From: Luidia sarsii
Lineage: Eukaryota; Echinodermata; Asteroidea; Paxillosida; Luidiidae
Reading direction: 5' to 3'
Length of the DNA stretch: 64,000 nt
Assembly (NCBI GenBank): GCA_949987565.1
Contig: OX465119.1
Span: 7,886,194 to 7,950,193 of the forward strand
The translations under genes were made by a program, and so were the position numbers. Numbering within the stretch: the stretch's first letter is position 1; each line of letters begins with the position of its first letter. A model generated the notes under the pieces. That model searched no databases, was not told the DNA's origin, and saw only the letters and a program-made list of their open reading frames with translations. Below, piece after piece: positions 1-12,300 of this stretch.

Positions 1-230
1 AAACAGGTACACAAACACTTTGGACTTCAGTTTCAAAACCAAAGCCTGGCATCATATGGAAGGATACAAGCACAGGAGTCCAGCACAATCTAACAGATCT
101 TAGCACGACTTGACCGCAAACCCTCAGAATCACACGACCGTCCATCTGAATTCAGCTCACTGGCTGGAAACTGCTTTTCTGTGATTTCTGAGTTCATCGA
201 ACAAAACCAACGAGAAAAAGCTCCTCCTAC
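1..230 (-). other. start of the next ROCK intron, running off the left edge
   Basis: Sequence after the GTAGGA donor on the minus strand. The next exon, expected to begin V-R and reach the catalytic lysine, is not present in these 230 bases. Confidence 0.7.
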
Positions 231-331
231 CACTTGAACTTCACCAAAAGCTCCCCTGCCGATGACTTTGATGATTCTGAAGTCTGCCGATGACAGCCGC
301 TGTTTCCTGACCTCCTCAATCGCCTCATCGT
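231..331 (-). CDS. ROCK: ROCK third coding exon (start of the kinase domain)
   Basis: The minus strand has a long pyrimidine tract ending CTTTCAG, then AC completing the Tyr codon, then DEAIEEVRKQRLSSADF and RIIKVIGRGAFGEVQV. The exon ends at 231 before GTAGGA, phase 0. The glycine-rich ATP-binding loop GRGAFGEV is intact. An alternative donor GTGGTA, 3 bases earlier, would drop the last Val; I prefer GTAGGA. The open frame continues into the intron down to position 90, but that part has no kinase similarity. Confidence 0.92.
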
Positions 332-3300
332 CTGAAAGCAAGAGACAGATGAAAGAAATTGAGCAATGGTGAATAGTACCGGTATTTGGCGGCGTTACAT
401 GTACATTTCATCGAGTTCAGTGGGATGGGAGGTGCTTCATGTCCTTGCCATCCACCCCAGGTACTTCATTCAAGAGAGCGCACAAGACACAGCAACCTAC
501 CCACTCTGGAACTATAACACTTGTGGTGTTGAGGTTTACATGGGAAAGTTTAAAAATTTGGTCACTATTTGATAATTCAAACTTCATTCCAAACCTCAGC
601 TTTGTGGCGAAGCTATTTTTTCTCATTCATAAACTGACTTTTAAAATCTAGGTTTTAACTTCTTAGTAAATATAGCACTTCACGATTACAGGCGCAATCC
701 TTTATTACCAGTAAGACTAACAGGGGTACCGGTATATTAAACCATCTTTAGTTATTGAATGAGTGAAGAATCTTGAGGTTAGTGTTTCCTTTTTAAAGAA
801 AACACAAACAGAGGAGCAGGTAAGATGGGAAGGAAGGGAGAGTAGCTTACAGCGCACAAGGAAAGACTCCACATTCTTGTTTCTTTTGACAGCTGGGATG
901 TTGACATCTGCTACCAGTGCTGAGATGCCATCCTGCAGTGTAAAGACACAGACGGTTGCAAAGACCTTATTAAAAAAGATTTATGATCAGATTCGAGATA
1001 AACAGCTTATGGTTTATGTAAAATTCAAATGGGGCCAAAAGAAATAAACAAAAATGTTGCAAATCGCTTACTTACTCGCGACCAATGACCCCGGTTTTTT
1101 GTTTATGTGTAACATGTCATGTGATATGAGTGCTTTTATGACAGAACAACCCACAATGCTGACAAGATAATGTCATGTTTCCTAGCACATTGAAAAACAC
1201 ACATTTTATATAGGGTACTATATGTGCAGATTACCCAGCATGCAGAACGAAGGAAGTTTGTCCTCAGATGTGTGCAGGTCAGAAATAAGGAGACTAATTA
1301 CAACAATTGTCAGAATTAGACAGGGATGGAAACAGAATAACAAAAACCAGTGACTGTCAAGCATACGAGGGTGATTGTATCAGTATCCAATGGTTCATTG
1401 GGCCTTGAAGCAAAGGTTTGCTTCATTTTTACACAATGGCACTAGTACCCATTCACCTAAGCTGGCTCAGCACAATCTCAATTAAGGCACATTTGTTCCC
1501 ATCCCAGATGTAAATGTAAGTACATGTAACTGTGTTGTAAAAAAGCCATGAACGCATCTTACATATGCAATGAGGGCATTACAAGTGGGAATTATCATTT
1601 TCATTATCACATATTAATGTTTAACACTGAACGTACATGTACATTGTATAATCTACATGTACAGTGTAGCTTGAATAGGGCCAATTAGCAAGAAATGTTC
1701 CCCCTATCACGTTCTGACTCCTGACTGCCCTTTGAACACTTTGTTGACATGTTAGGTCAGGTCAAGCCCCTAGTACATGTACATGTGTATACAGTACATG
1801 TACAGTACATGTAATGATGTGTACATACATGTACATGTACAATGTAGAATGTACATTGTATTACAATGTACACTGTACAAGTACGTACGTTTTAACATGC
1901 ATCCAATCACTCACCAAACAAAGCAGTCAATACCAGACAGCAATTTGCTTTGACATTACAATATCTATTCTTTATAAACAATCACATTTTTCAATTTGGA
2001 TATCTATAATTTCGCATTGGGTCGGTAATGCCACACTGATGCCATCTGTGACTACGGTATTTGCCCGCCCACATATTTGTAATTACACTATTCAGCCAGT
2101 GGAAACCATTAATTAGTTTTTCCTTCCATATACACGATACATGTATGTAAATGGATTTCATTGCTAGTTATTTTCTAATCTAATGACAGCACCTGTTCTA
2201 CATTAGAAGGCTCTTCTGAAAAAAAGACTGAAATACAGGTGTAGCTGACATACATGTACGTTTCTGATATCGCATGACTCTGGATGTTTGCATCTTCCAA
2301 TCAGTTGTTTACAATTTAGGGTGAAAATTCAAGTGACAAAATAAGTACTGTACAGTGCAGGCCAGGCTACATGTGTCCCAGTAGTCATATCAGTTGTTTT
2401 CTGTACCCACTATTGTACAAGTACATGTACAGTATCATCTCCTATGAATATGTCCTGGCAGAGGATCTAATCCATCAACCATGAGAAAATTGTGAAAGAT
2501 ATTCTAACAATTGTTTGATTGCTTATGCATGTTACATGTAGGCACTTGTGTACATTTGTTTTAACCTAATGTACATGTACATGTCCATGCGCATGCAGCA
2601 TTAAAAAAAATCCATACTCCGGTACATGTACCGGTACAGTACCTAAGAGGCTTTATATTATTATTGTTACTAGTTAATCTATTAATAATTCGATCAAAGT
2701 TGAAAACTTGTTGCAAAATATTGATACCACATGGGGCAGTTCTGGATTTTGGGGTAAACTACATGTACATGTGTAAATGTACATATTGTACATGTACATA
2801 CAGTGCGGTACGTGTACATGTATCTGTTAGTGCATGCATTAAGTGTGACAATTTACACACAACACAGAAGGTTCCAAACATCCTCAAGACTTGACTGAAA
2901 CCAAAATTTAGAGAAAGAAATAATCTATAGTATAGCCGCGTTTCCATTCTCAGTCAATTTAACCGAGACAATGGTTACAGCAACCAAGCTGGCAAAAAAT
3001 TATGTGTGCACATAATTATTTCGTGTCATGTACATTGTACGCCAAATCATGTTTTACCGAGTGGTGCGTTTCCACTGGACATCTCAGTTAAACTTACCTG
3101 GTCACTTTTAATGGGCAGAGGTTGGCCGGTAAAAGTAACCATTTGACTCGGTTAAATTTACCGAGAGGAAATTTATTTACATGTAATTGTAACTGGGCCG
3201 TTTCCACTGGAATTAAAATGGGAAAGTAACTATCATCTAGGCTACTTTGACCAAAATAAGTCCAGTGGAAATGCGGCTTATGTTATGACACATTCAACCC

Positions 3301-6300
3301 CCCCCCCCCTTCATATTGTGGCTTGTGTAAATGCTGACAGTATAATGTCCAGTACAGTAATTCTATTGCTAACCTCAAGTCAACCCACAGTAAATCAAGG
3401 GACAGAGCCTGGCAGACTGACATCCATTGCCCATAAAGCCTTATTGGATCAGGCCAGACACTATGCTGCTGTCTATTCCCTCAGGGCATCCTCTCAATGC
3501 CTTCATCTCTAAGCTTGGCCATTTGCTCCAGGCAGACCCAGGATAACCTGGCCAGTAAAGTACATGAACCCCACAGCCAAAACACTTCTGCTGTTGGCCT
3601 TACTGAAAAAAATGTGTTCTTCCCCACACAATTTAATCTACCTGAGCACCTAAAGGCTAACTTCAGTACAGAACGGCTTATGGCCATTTACACCTGGTTC
3701 ATGTTTCATGCAGTTTTTGCAATACATTTGCTCAATGTAGACTCTGATGAATTGCATTAGAAATAAAATTGGCTTAAGCAAACAACTGAAGGGGAGCCGA
3801 TACATGTACATGTACATGTTAAGGCAGACAAGTACCCCCGGTATGAGATCAAAAGGGAAAGGCAAGCAGTAGAGAAGACAGGAAGATGCAAGAGAAGGTG
3901 TGGAAGAGGCAAACACAAAGAGATATTAATAAATATGTATGACTATGAGCAGCTGTCTAGCACATTCACATGTAGAAACATCTTTGGATTATGGTATAAT
4001 CCAGACATGTACACAATGTACATGTGTGCTCACACTATCAAATTTGCATGTACAGTACTGTACAGTACATGTGTACGTATGCATGTACCAGTATCGTGCA
4101 TACATGTACATGTAGAGCATACGTACTGTACATGTACATGCATACAAGTACATACATGTACATGTACTTGTACATATACATGTACATGTATGCATGTACA
4201 TGTACAGTACTACTGTACATGTACAGTGTACATGCATGTATGCATGTACTGTACATGCATACATGTACAGTACATGTGTAGAGTGTGCCGCCATTGTTTG
4301 TCAAAGTTCATTGTGACTACTTGCAAAGTGCATACTGTACATGTGCGTGTACATGTACAATGTACCTGCACTTGTACAGTATGCCATTATTAGCTGCATG
4401 TTGCAAAACTGTATCAATTCAAGCCAATAAACGTATGCAGCATACCCTACATGTACAAGTACACCGTACATGCAGAGTATCACTTTCACCTTTTATTTGT
4501 ACACACACAAACATGTTTTTAGAAAACAAGATAAATATCAAGATGATAAACAAAAAGTCTCTTTTAAAGGAAGGTTTGCGGTGACACCATGTATAAAGTC
4601 TCTTAAAGGAAGAGGTGTGGTTCTGAAAAGAACCAGAGTGGTACATGTAACTTGACGTTTCGACCAGTATGCTCTGGCCGTCATCAGGATCTCTTCTTGA
4701 TCGCAATGTGTTATACATGTACACTGTAGCTCCATGTAAAAGAACTTGCAGACAGCACTCACAGGAATGAAACAGTGTCTGGTGTACTTTGACAAGAGAA
4801 CACATGACAGCAGTAATGCACTCACAACAACAACTGCACCATTTGACCACAATTGCTAACCACAATCTGCTGGCTTTGAGTTGTGTGGACTGGACTTGAG
4901 GGTCTGGACAAGAGGGAGGAGGGATTGGGGAGAGGGAGCCAGCCAGTGCATGACCCCATCACCATGGTATGCTAGGTATGTGGATTGTCCAGTCACAGCT
5001 GACTGATCACAGGCCTCTCCACCTGGCTACCACAGCCCCACATGGGCATATGTACACATAATCAATGGTATACATGTACAGTGTACATGTACATGTACAT
5101 GTACATGTACCAGCAAGCAGGCTGGGCCTTGTTGAATCACTGGGTAGCTTGCCAGACCATCACAGATGACCTTTTTGCATTATTCATGTGTTCCAAACAG
5201 CTTTATCCACATAGAGAATGTACACTACATTTGTACATTGTATGTTCTGTACTGTACATGTACACTGTACATACATGTACTGTACAATATATACATGTAC
5301 ATGTACATGTACCCAGGTATTACAATGTACATGTACACATGTACATGTACATGTACACTAGAACAGTACACTGTAGTATCCACTGTCTGGAGTAGACCTT
5401 GGTACGGTGGGTTGTGGTTTGTCTGTTGGTGTTTGGAGGGAGGGGATAGGTAGCACTCCCTACCACCTCCTGGGAATATGACCCGTCACGAACCATTACT
5501 GGCTCAGTATCAACATGGTATCAAGTACATGTAGGCCTATCTTACCTGGGAGCTCTTACAATGATACCCATGGTGGACATGTCAGAGTGGATGACATCAT
5601 CAGTGAATCACACACCAGCTGGGTTGATACCACACCATACCAATCCTCTGTCTCACCATGGAACCTCATGCATGGTGCCCGTGTTGTCTTTATTCTTTTA
5701 ACTCTACAGCAGTATTACTGAAAATATTGTCAAAACTATTTTTGGGGTCTTGTGCACTTAGGGACTGATACTGATAGGATACATGTAGGATATACAATGT
5801 ACACTGTATATGGAGTCAAAAGACAAACAATGTACATGTACAGTAGGCCCTATGTTTTGTAAGCCTATTTTTGTTACTGTTTTAAATTCAGTTTGATTTA
5901 GAATTCAGAGTGCAAGAGAGTGCTCAGATATTGCATGATGTGTGCACTTTCATAAGAGTCCTGTACGCATTTGTAGGCCTGCTGTGTAAATCCAGCAGCT
6001 CAACAGCAAGGAAATGCAACTGCACGCAATGCAGTATAATTGTACACTTTTTAACTAAACATTACAACAGGATGTTTTAAGCAAATAAAGGTTGAAGATG
6101 TGTAGGCATACACGTACACGTACATGTACATGTACATGTGTACAGTATCTTCAGGACAGAAAAAACATGTAACATGTATGGATTGTACACATAGTAAAGA
6201 GCTACCGTAGTGGTATTGTTTGGTATAGGGCCTAGGGCCTACATGTACATGTACTGTATGTGTGTACTGCCCATGTACAGGTGTACATGTATACATACAT

Positions 6301-9300
6301 GTACATGTACATGACTGTACATGTATACATTATTTGTACTATAGCACACACATTAAACATTGAATGTACATGTACATGTACAAATCAATGTACCTGTACT
6401 CAAATACATGTACACTGTTCATCTACAAAAGTGGGAATGCACCTTGTACAATGACAATACGGTACACTGTAGCTCCATTGCACTAATGGCAAGTTGTCAA
6501 TACAACAATATACATGTACCACTACCAGTATGCTTTTTGCTGTCACTGATGCATCATGCATGGTCCCTCAATTTGGTCAAGGTTTCTTGGATAACCTGGG
6601 ATACAGATATATACTGTACATTACTACATTCGGATTTGTGTATGCATGGAGCCATACATGTACGGTACATGTACAAAATGTACATGTGTACCGGTACATG
6701 TAATTGTACTGAACATACATGTACACTTTACACCGTACATGTACTTTTGTACATGTACATGTATGAGTATGTACATGTACTTGTACATGTATAGTGCAGA
6801 CCTACATGTACAGAGCATGTGCATACATACATGTACACTGTACATATACATGTACATACATGTTTGTACTTTGTACTGTATATTGTAGGCCTATAGTGCA
6901 GTACATGTATACAGTTCATTATGTACATGTACACGTGTACATGTACTGTGCACGGAATGTATTGTAGAGGTACAGTGTACAATGTACAGTGTACATGTAC
7001 AGCTGTACATGTACACATTACACACATGTACATGTAGGTTTCCATGAATTATTAATATACATTTGTACCACTGTAGTAAATTTTTGACCTGTCTAACTAT
7101 TCCAAGTACGGCATTTGCACCTTTTATAAATAAACAGTCTCCCCTTCACATAGCATCTATGTAATACACTTGCATGTGCTACAAACAAATCACAGGTCCG
7201 CCATCTATCAACAGTCAGTGCAAAAACCAACCCGCTGAAAAGGCCCTTCTACACTGTACATGTATCTCCACCGCCAAGAGGCTCAAAAATAATCCTACAT
7301 CATAAACACAGACAGATAACTGGGGCTGTTTGGGGGTGGGGATGGTGACGTCAATACATAACTTGACCCAGGGCAACACTACCCCTCCCCCTTCACTTCC
7401 TAGCCACACTATAATGTACACGTACATGTATACACTGTACGTGCATGGATTGAGAAACTTGTACACGCTAACTGCCATGGATTTGGCTGTAACTTTATCC
7501 CTAGTACCTATTCTTTCTTGGACAATACCGGTACATGTACATGTACAGTACTATTCCAACAGTTGCCCCGTTTTTAGCACATACATGTACATGTACAGGA
7601 CGGTGTAAATGTACATGTACATGTACATTGTACAGTGTACATGCACAGTGCACACGCACGTACATGTACATGTACAATGTACACCTGTACATGTACATGT
7701 ACATGTACAGTACATGTACATGTACATGTGTACATGTACTGTAAACGTACATGTACATGTATTGTACATGTACATGTACATGTAATTCACTATTCACCTC
7801 AATCCAGGTGCTCTTGCTTAGCATCATGCTACGGTAGATGACACGTACATGTATAATCAATTTAGTGTACATGTACACATGTATATATGTACATGTACAT
7901 GTACATGCAATTCTATTGTTTGTCATCTGTTTGAAGCCAAAGTGTGAAGAAGAGGAAGAAAAAGCACCAGAGAAAAAGAGAAAGCAGAAGTGAAGACTGT
8001 GTGGGTCCTCAACTGGTTGCTGGAGCAGCAGACCCTTGAGTTTGATCTCAAGAAGTACGCTAACAGTTCGTGAATAGGTCGAAAAATGATCTGATGAACT
8101 TCGCTGCTTTCGCGCGACATGCGCAAGACATTCTCCAAACTGTCAGCACCTGTTTTGGGTTTCACAAAGATTTTCGCAAACATCACGCACGTCATGAGTA
8201 GATCGTGTGCATGTGAGATTTTAAGACATTTTCAAGAGCAAATCACGACCCCGGATGTGGGAAATGTTTGCAAGAAATTTCAAACATTTTTGAAATTCCC
8301 GCCAAACTAAAAACCACTGACGCGAACAATTGACAATGCTTTCGATCCCCCGTGCATGTTTGGCGAAGATTTGTAGCCTAAAAGGCAAATGTTGAACTTT
8401 GCCATTTTTTTGACATTCCCAAATCTCTTCATAGGCCTACCCCATGAAAACCAACCTTAACTGCTGTACAGTACACGTATGTATTTTTTCAAATGAAATG
8501 CAAAATCATTTTGTGCAATAAAAATACATAAGGGTAATACAGTACATGATATCATGACATGATATCAATTATTATATTGTACATGTACACGTAGTCACGT
8601 ACAGTGTACAGCTCTGCACTTCTGGCTGTAGAAAACTTAAAACTCTTGTGCATATGCAATACATTAATGAACATGTACATGTGTGTACAATGTGCAGTAC
8701 ATGTGTACATCATCAGTGATGGAAATAAGCGGAAAAAATTGATTAGCAAATAATTGCTAATTGCACGGGGCACCAAGGTCTGTGGCATCAAAAGGCCAAT
8801 GAAAAGGCCTATCCTTTATTTTACATGTCGCCTTTCTTATTTGTTTACTGAAAAACAACAATCTTGATAGTTATTTTAATTGGCCGCCTCAAATTCAAAT
8901 TTTGTTTTGAAGGGTAGAAAGATAGGTGCACCTAGGCTTGGGTGGTTTGGGAAAAATCAAAACCGAAAAAATCGCCGGACCCTCGACTCGGTGAAACCGT
9001 AAAACTTTTTTTTTCTTCAATTGAAAACAAAATAAAAGAAAAGAAAACTCAAGAAAAAAACCCACACAATTCCAATGATAAAGAAAGGACCCCATTATTA
9101 TCCCAATCCATGTTTTGTTTCGATAGTAAAATAAATTGTACTTTTTTGTAGCGTACCGTCTCGCTATACTTCTGGAAGTTCCGATCAGGCTTGAGTAGCG
9201 CAGCGTGATCGTATGCAGCCATGCGGCCGGCTGTGCACGTGCACTGTGCAGTATACATGTACACGTACTGTACATGTACATGTATGTACAAAATATATAC

Positions 9301-12300
9301 AAAGTATACATGTACATGTACATGTACATGTACATGTACAGTGTGTGCAAAGACGTGTTGTGTCATGTCACATTGCAGCGCGTAGGCTGGTTTCGGCCCT
9401 AATGGTCCTGTAGTGTCGCTATGGCGTTACCTAGAGGCGGAAACCATACCTAGACTTGCCAACCTTCGTCGTGCGCTACTTTCATCGTTTGTCTCCGAAT
9501 GTTGTTTCCGCGTAATTCAATATTATTCCCTTCGACATTAATTTTGAAAGTGGTATGGATAGAAAGAAGGGAATACAGGCTTCAATTTAAGGGTAAAATC
9601 GACAGATTTGGACGATGTTTACAGGGTAGGCGCTTGGCGGTCGAAAAACCTGTGTGTATACGGATCTACGGAAAGTGACTATAGCCGCTTATGAAAAGCC
9701 GATGGGGAGTCTGGCCGCCGCCGCACTTGCATTATCAACATCAATGTACTGTACATTGTACAATGAATGTACACGTACATGTACAGCACATGTACTGCAT
9801 GTACAGTACTGTACATGTACCGTACAGTACTGTACATGTACCGTACAGTACTGTACATGTACCGTACAGTACTGTACATTGTACCTGTACATGTACACGT
9901 ACAGTGCACGTACAGTGCAAGGGTACGGTACTTTCAACGCATGATGGTCTTACGATGGATTTTTGATTCGCACAAAATGCGAACCGTTTTCTAAATTGTC
10001 TCGCATTTCGTGGAAAATGTATCGCATTTTGCGATGCGAATCCAGCTATTTCCATCACTGATCATTAAATTAGACCTTCAGACACAATGAGCACTTCATA
10101 CATATTTGTAGTTTTTGTACTACATGTAAGTGCATATAAATGTATAATGTACACACAATTGTACAAACTGTACAATGTACATGTACACGTACTGTACATG
10201 TACATGTACATGTATGTACCTGGTACACATGTGCTGTACATGTATATGTACATGTATACGTACATGTACACTACATATGCATACCGGATTACCGGTACAT
10301 ATGTACACTCACTGTTTGTACATGTACATAGAAGTTCACACATAAATTATGCTGGTCATACATGTATGTCTTTATCTTCCTTCAATCCCAAATGTACACG
10401 TACTGTACATGTACATGTACAGTACATACATGTACGGTACATGTAGTGTACATGTACATTTACAATGACATGCACATGTTACATGTTAGACTGTACATGT
10501 TCACACAGAGGTCATCAACCCATGACAGTGACACATAACTCATTTGTAACCATACAAACCATCTCACACAATGACACAAATCTAAATCGGCAACAATTAA
10601 GTATTTATAGAAAGCATAGGCAGCTTTCAAGCCAGGCTTTCTCAGTGGGCACAATGAAAACCAATGCTCACTTATCATGCTGTCATAATTTCCTCCAATA
10701 ACCCAGCCTCTACAGGTAGGCCACAGTCTGGCTCCTGAAAGCATAGAGGGTTTGAGGGTGATGGTCGAGCAGGGGGTGGGGGTGTTGAGGCTGGAGCCAG
10801 ACCCCTGGCCTAGGCCACCTTCTGACCTTTGCATGAAGGCATGTTGTGTGGAATTCCTGCGCCATAAATCACCCATTCCTTTCTGGGCAGCTGTTGCTTC
10901 AGACTCCTCCCTACCATGTACAGTACATGTACACATGTACATGTACATGTACATGTACATGTACACGTGTATGCAACTCATTTCAAGACTAAATACCTGT
11001 ACCATACACTATAAAGTAGGCATATACATGTACATGTACATGATGTACATGTACATGTATGTTAAGTACATTACAAATTCACTACTGTACAAAGTTCCAT
11101 GACAAATACTGCAACCTTGTAATTTTGTCAATATTGGAGCGCAAAATGAAAAATGTCCAGCACTTGATTTCTGTTTCTGATACATGTAGTTTCATATCCC
11201 AGAATGTATGAGGGTGTGAATGTTTAGATCAATGTCCAACCTTTCAAATACATGTAGTAGTAGGATCCTAGCAGAACCTTTCCTTATAGTAGGATCCTTG
11301 CAGAACCTTTCCCAATAGTAGGATCCATGTAGAACCTTCCGAATAGTTGGATCCTTGTAGAACCTTGACCTTCCCAATAGTAGGATCCTTGTAGAACCTT
11401 CCCAATAGTAGGATCCTTGCATAACCTTCCCAATAGTAGGATCCTTGTATAACCTTCCCAATAGTACATGTACATGTACATGTAGGATCCTTGCATAACC
11501 TTTCCCAATAGTAGGATCCTTGCATAATCTTTCCAATAGTAGGGTTCTTGCAGAACCTTTCCCAATAGTAGGATCCTTGCATAACCTTTCCCAATAGTAG
11601 GATCCTTGCATAACCTTTCCCAATAGTAGGATCCTTGCATAACCTTTCCCAATAGTAGGATCCTTGCATAACCTTCCCAATAGTAGGATCCTTGCATAAC
11701 CTTCCCAATAGTAGGATCCTTGCATAACCTTTCCCAATAGTAGGATCCTTGCAGAACCTTCCCAATAGTAGGATCCTTGCATAACCTTCCCAATAGTAGG
11801 ATCCTTGCAGAACCTTCCTAATAAAAGGATCCTTGCATAACCTTTCCCAATAGTAGGATCCTTGCAGAACCTTCCCAATAGTAGGATCCTTGCATAACCT
11901 TCCCAATAGTAGGATCCTTGCAGAACCTTTCCCAATATGGTAGGATCCTTGCATAACCTTCCCAATAGTAGGTTCCTTGCATAACCTTTCCCAATAGTAG
12001 GGTCCTTGCATAACCTTCCCAATAGTAGGATCCTTGCATAACCTTTCCCAATAGTAGGATCCTTGCAGAACCTTCCTAATAGTAGGATCCTTGCATAACC
12101 TTTCCCAATAGTAGGATCCTTGCAGAACCTTCCCAATAGTAGGATCCTTGCATAACCTTCCCAATAGTAGGATCCTTGCATAACCTTCCCAATAGTAGGA
12201 TCCTTGCAGAACCTTTCCCAATATAGTAGGATCCTTGCATAACCTTCCCAATAGTAGGATCCTTGCAGAACCTTTCCCAATATAGTAGGATCCTTGCATA

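Larger units (their letters stand above)
8714..10060. mobile_element. hAT-like non-autonomous transposon, 1347 bp
   Basis: The left end reads CAGTGATGGAAATAAGCGG and the reverse complement of the right end reads CAGTGATGGAAATAGCTGG. The CAGTG start is typical of hAT TIRs. The five bases ATCAT flank both ends. Subterminal words TGCGAA and TCGCATTT recur near the right end, as expected for transposase binding. No transposase frame remains. It carries TACATG clusters and the 21-bp array, so the hexamers also grow inside mobile DNA. Confidence 0.82.

Noticed and set aside
231..331. MRCK, DMPK or citron kinase instead of ROCK
   Set aside because: The glycine loop alone is ambiguous, but the two upstream exons match ROCK in segment order, length and split-codon phase.
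3935..7926. Many open frames rich in YM, HV and TC on both strands
   Set aside because: These are the three readings of (TACATG)n, which has no stop in any frame of either strand.
7934..7996. Plus-strand terminal exon reading PKCEEEEEKAPEKKRKQK
   Set aside because: The acceptor is poor, no partner exon is seen, and it lies antisense within the ROCK intron.
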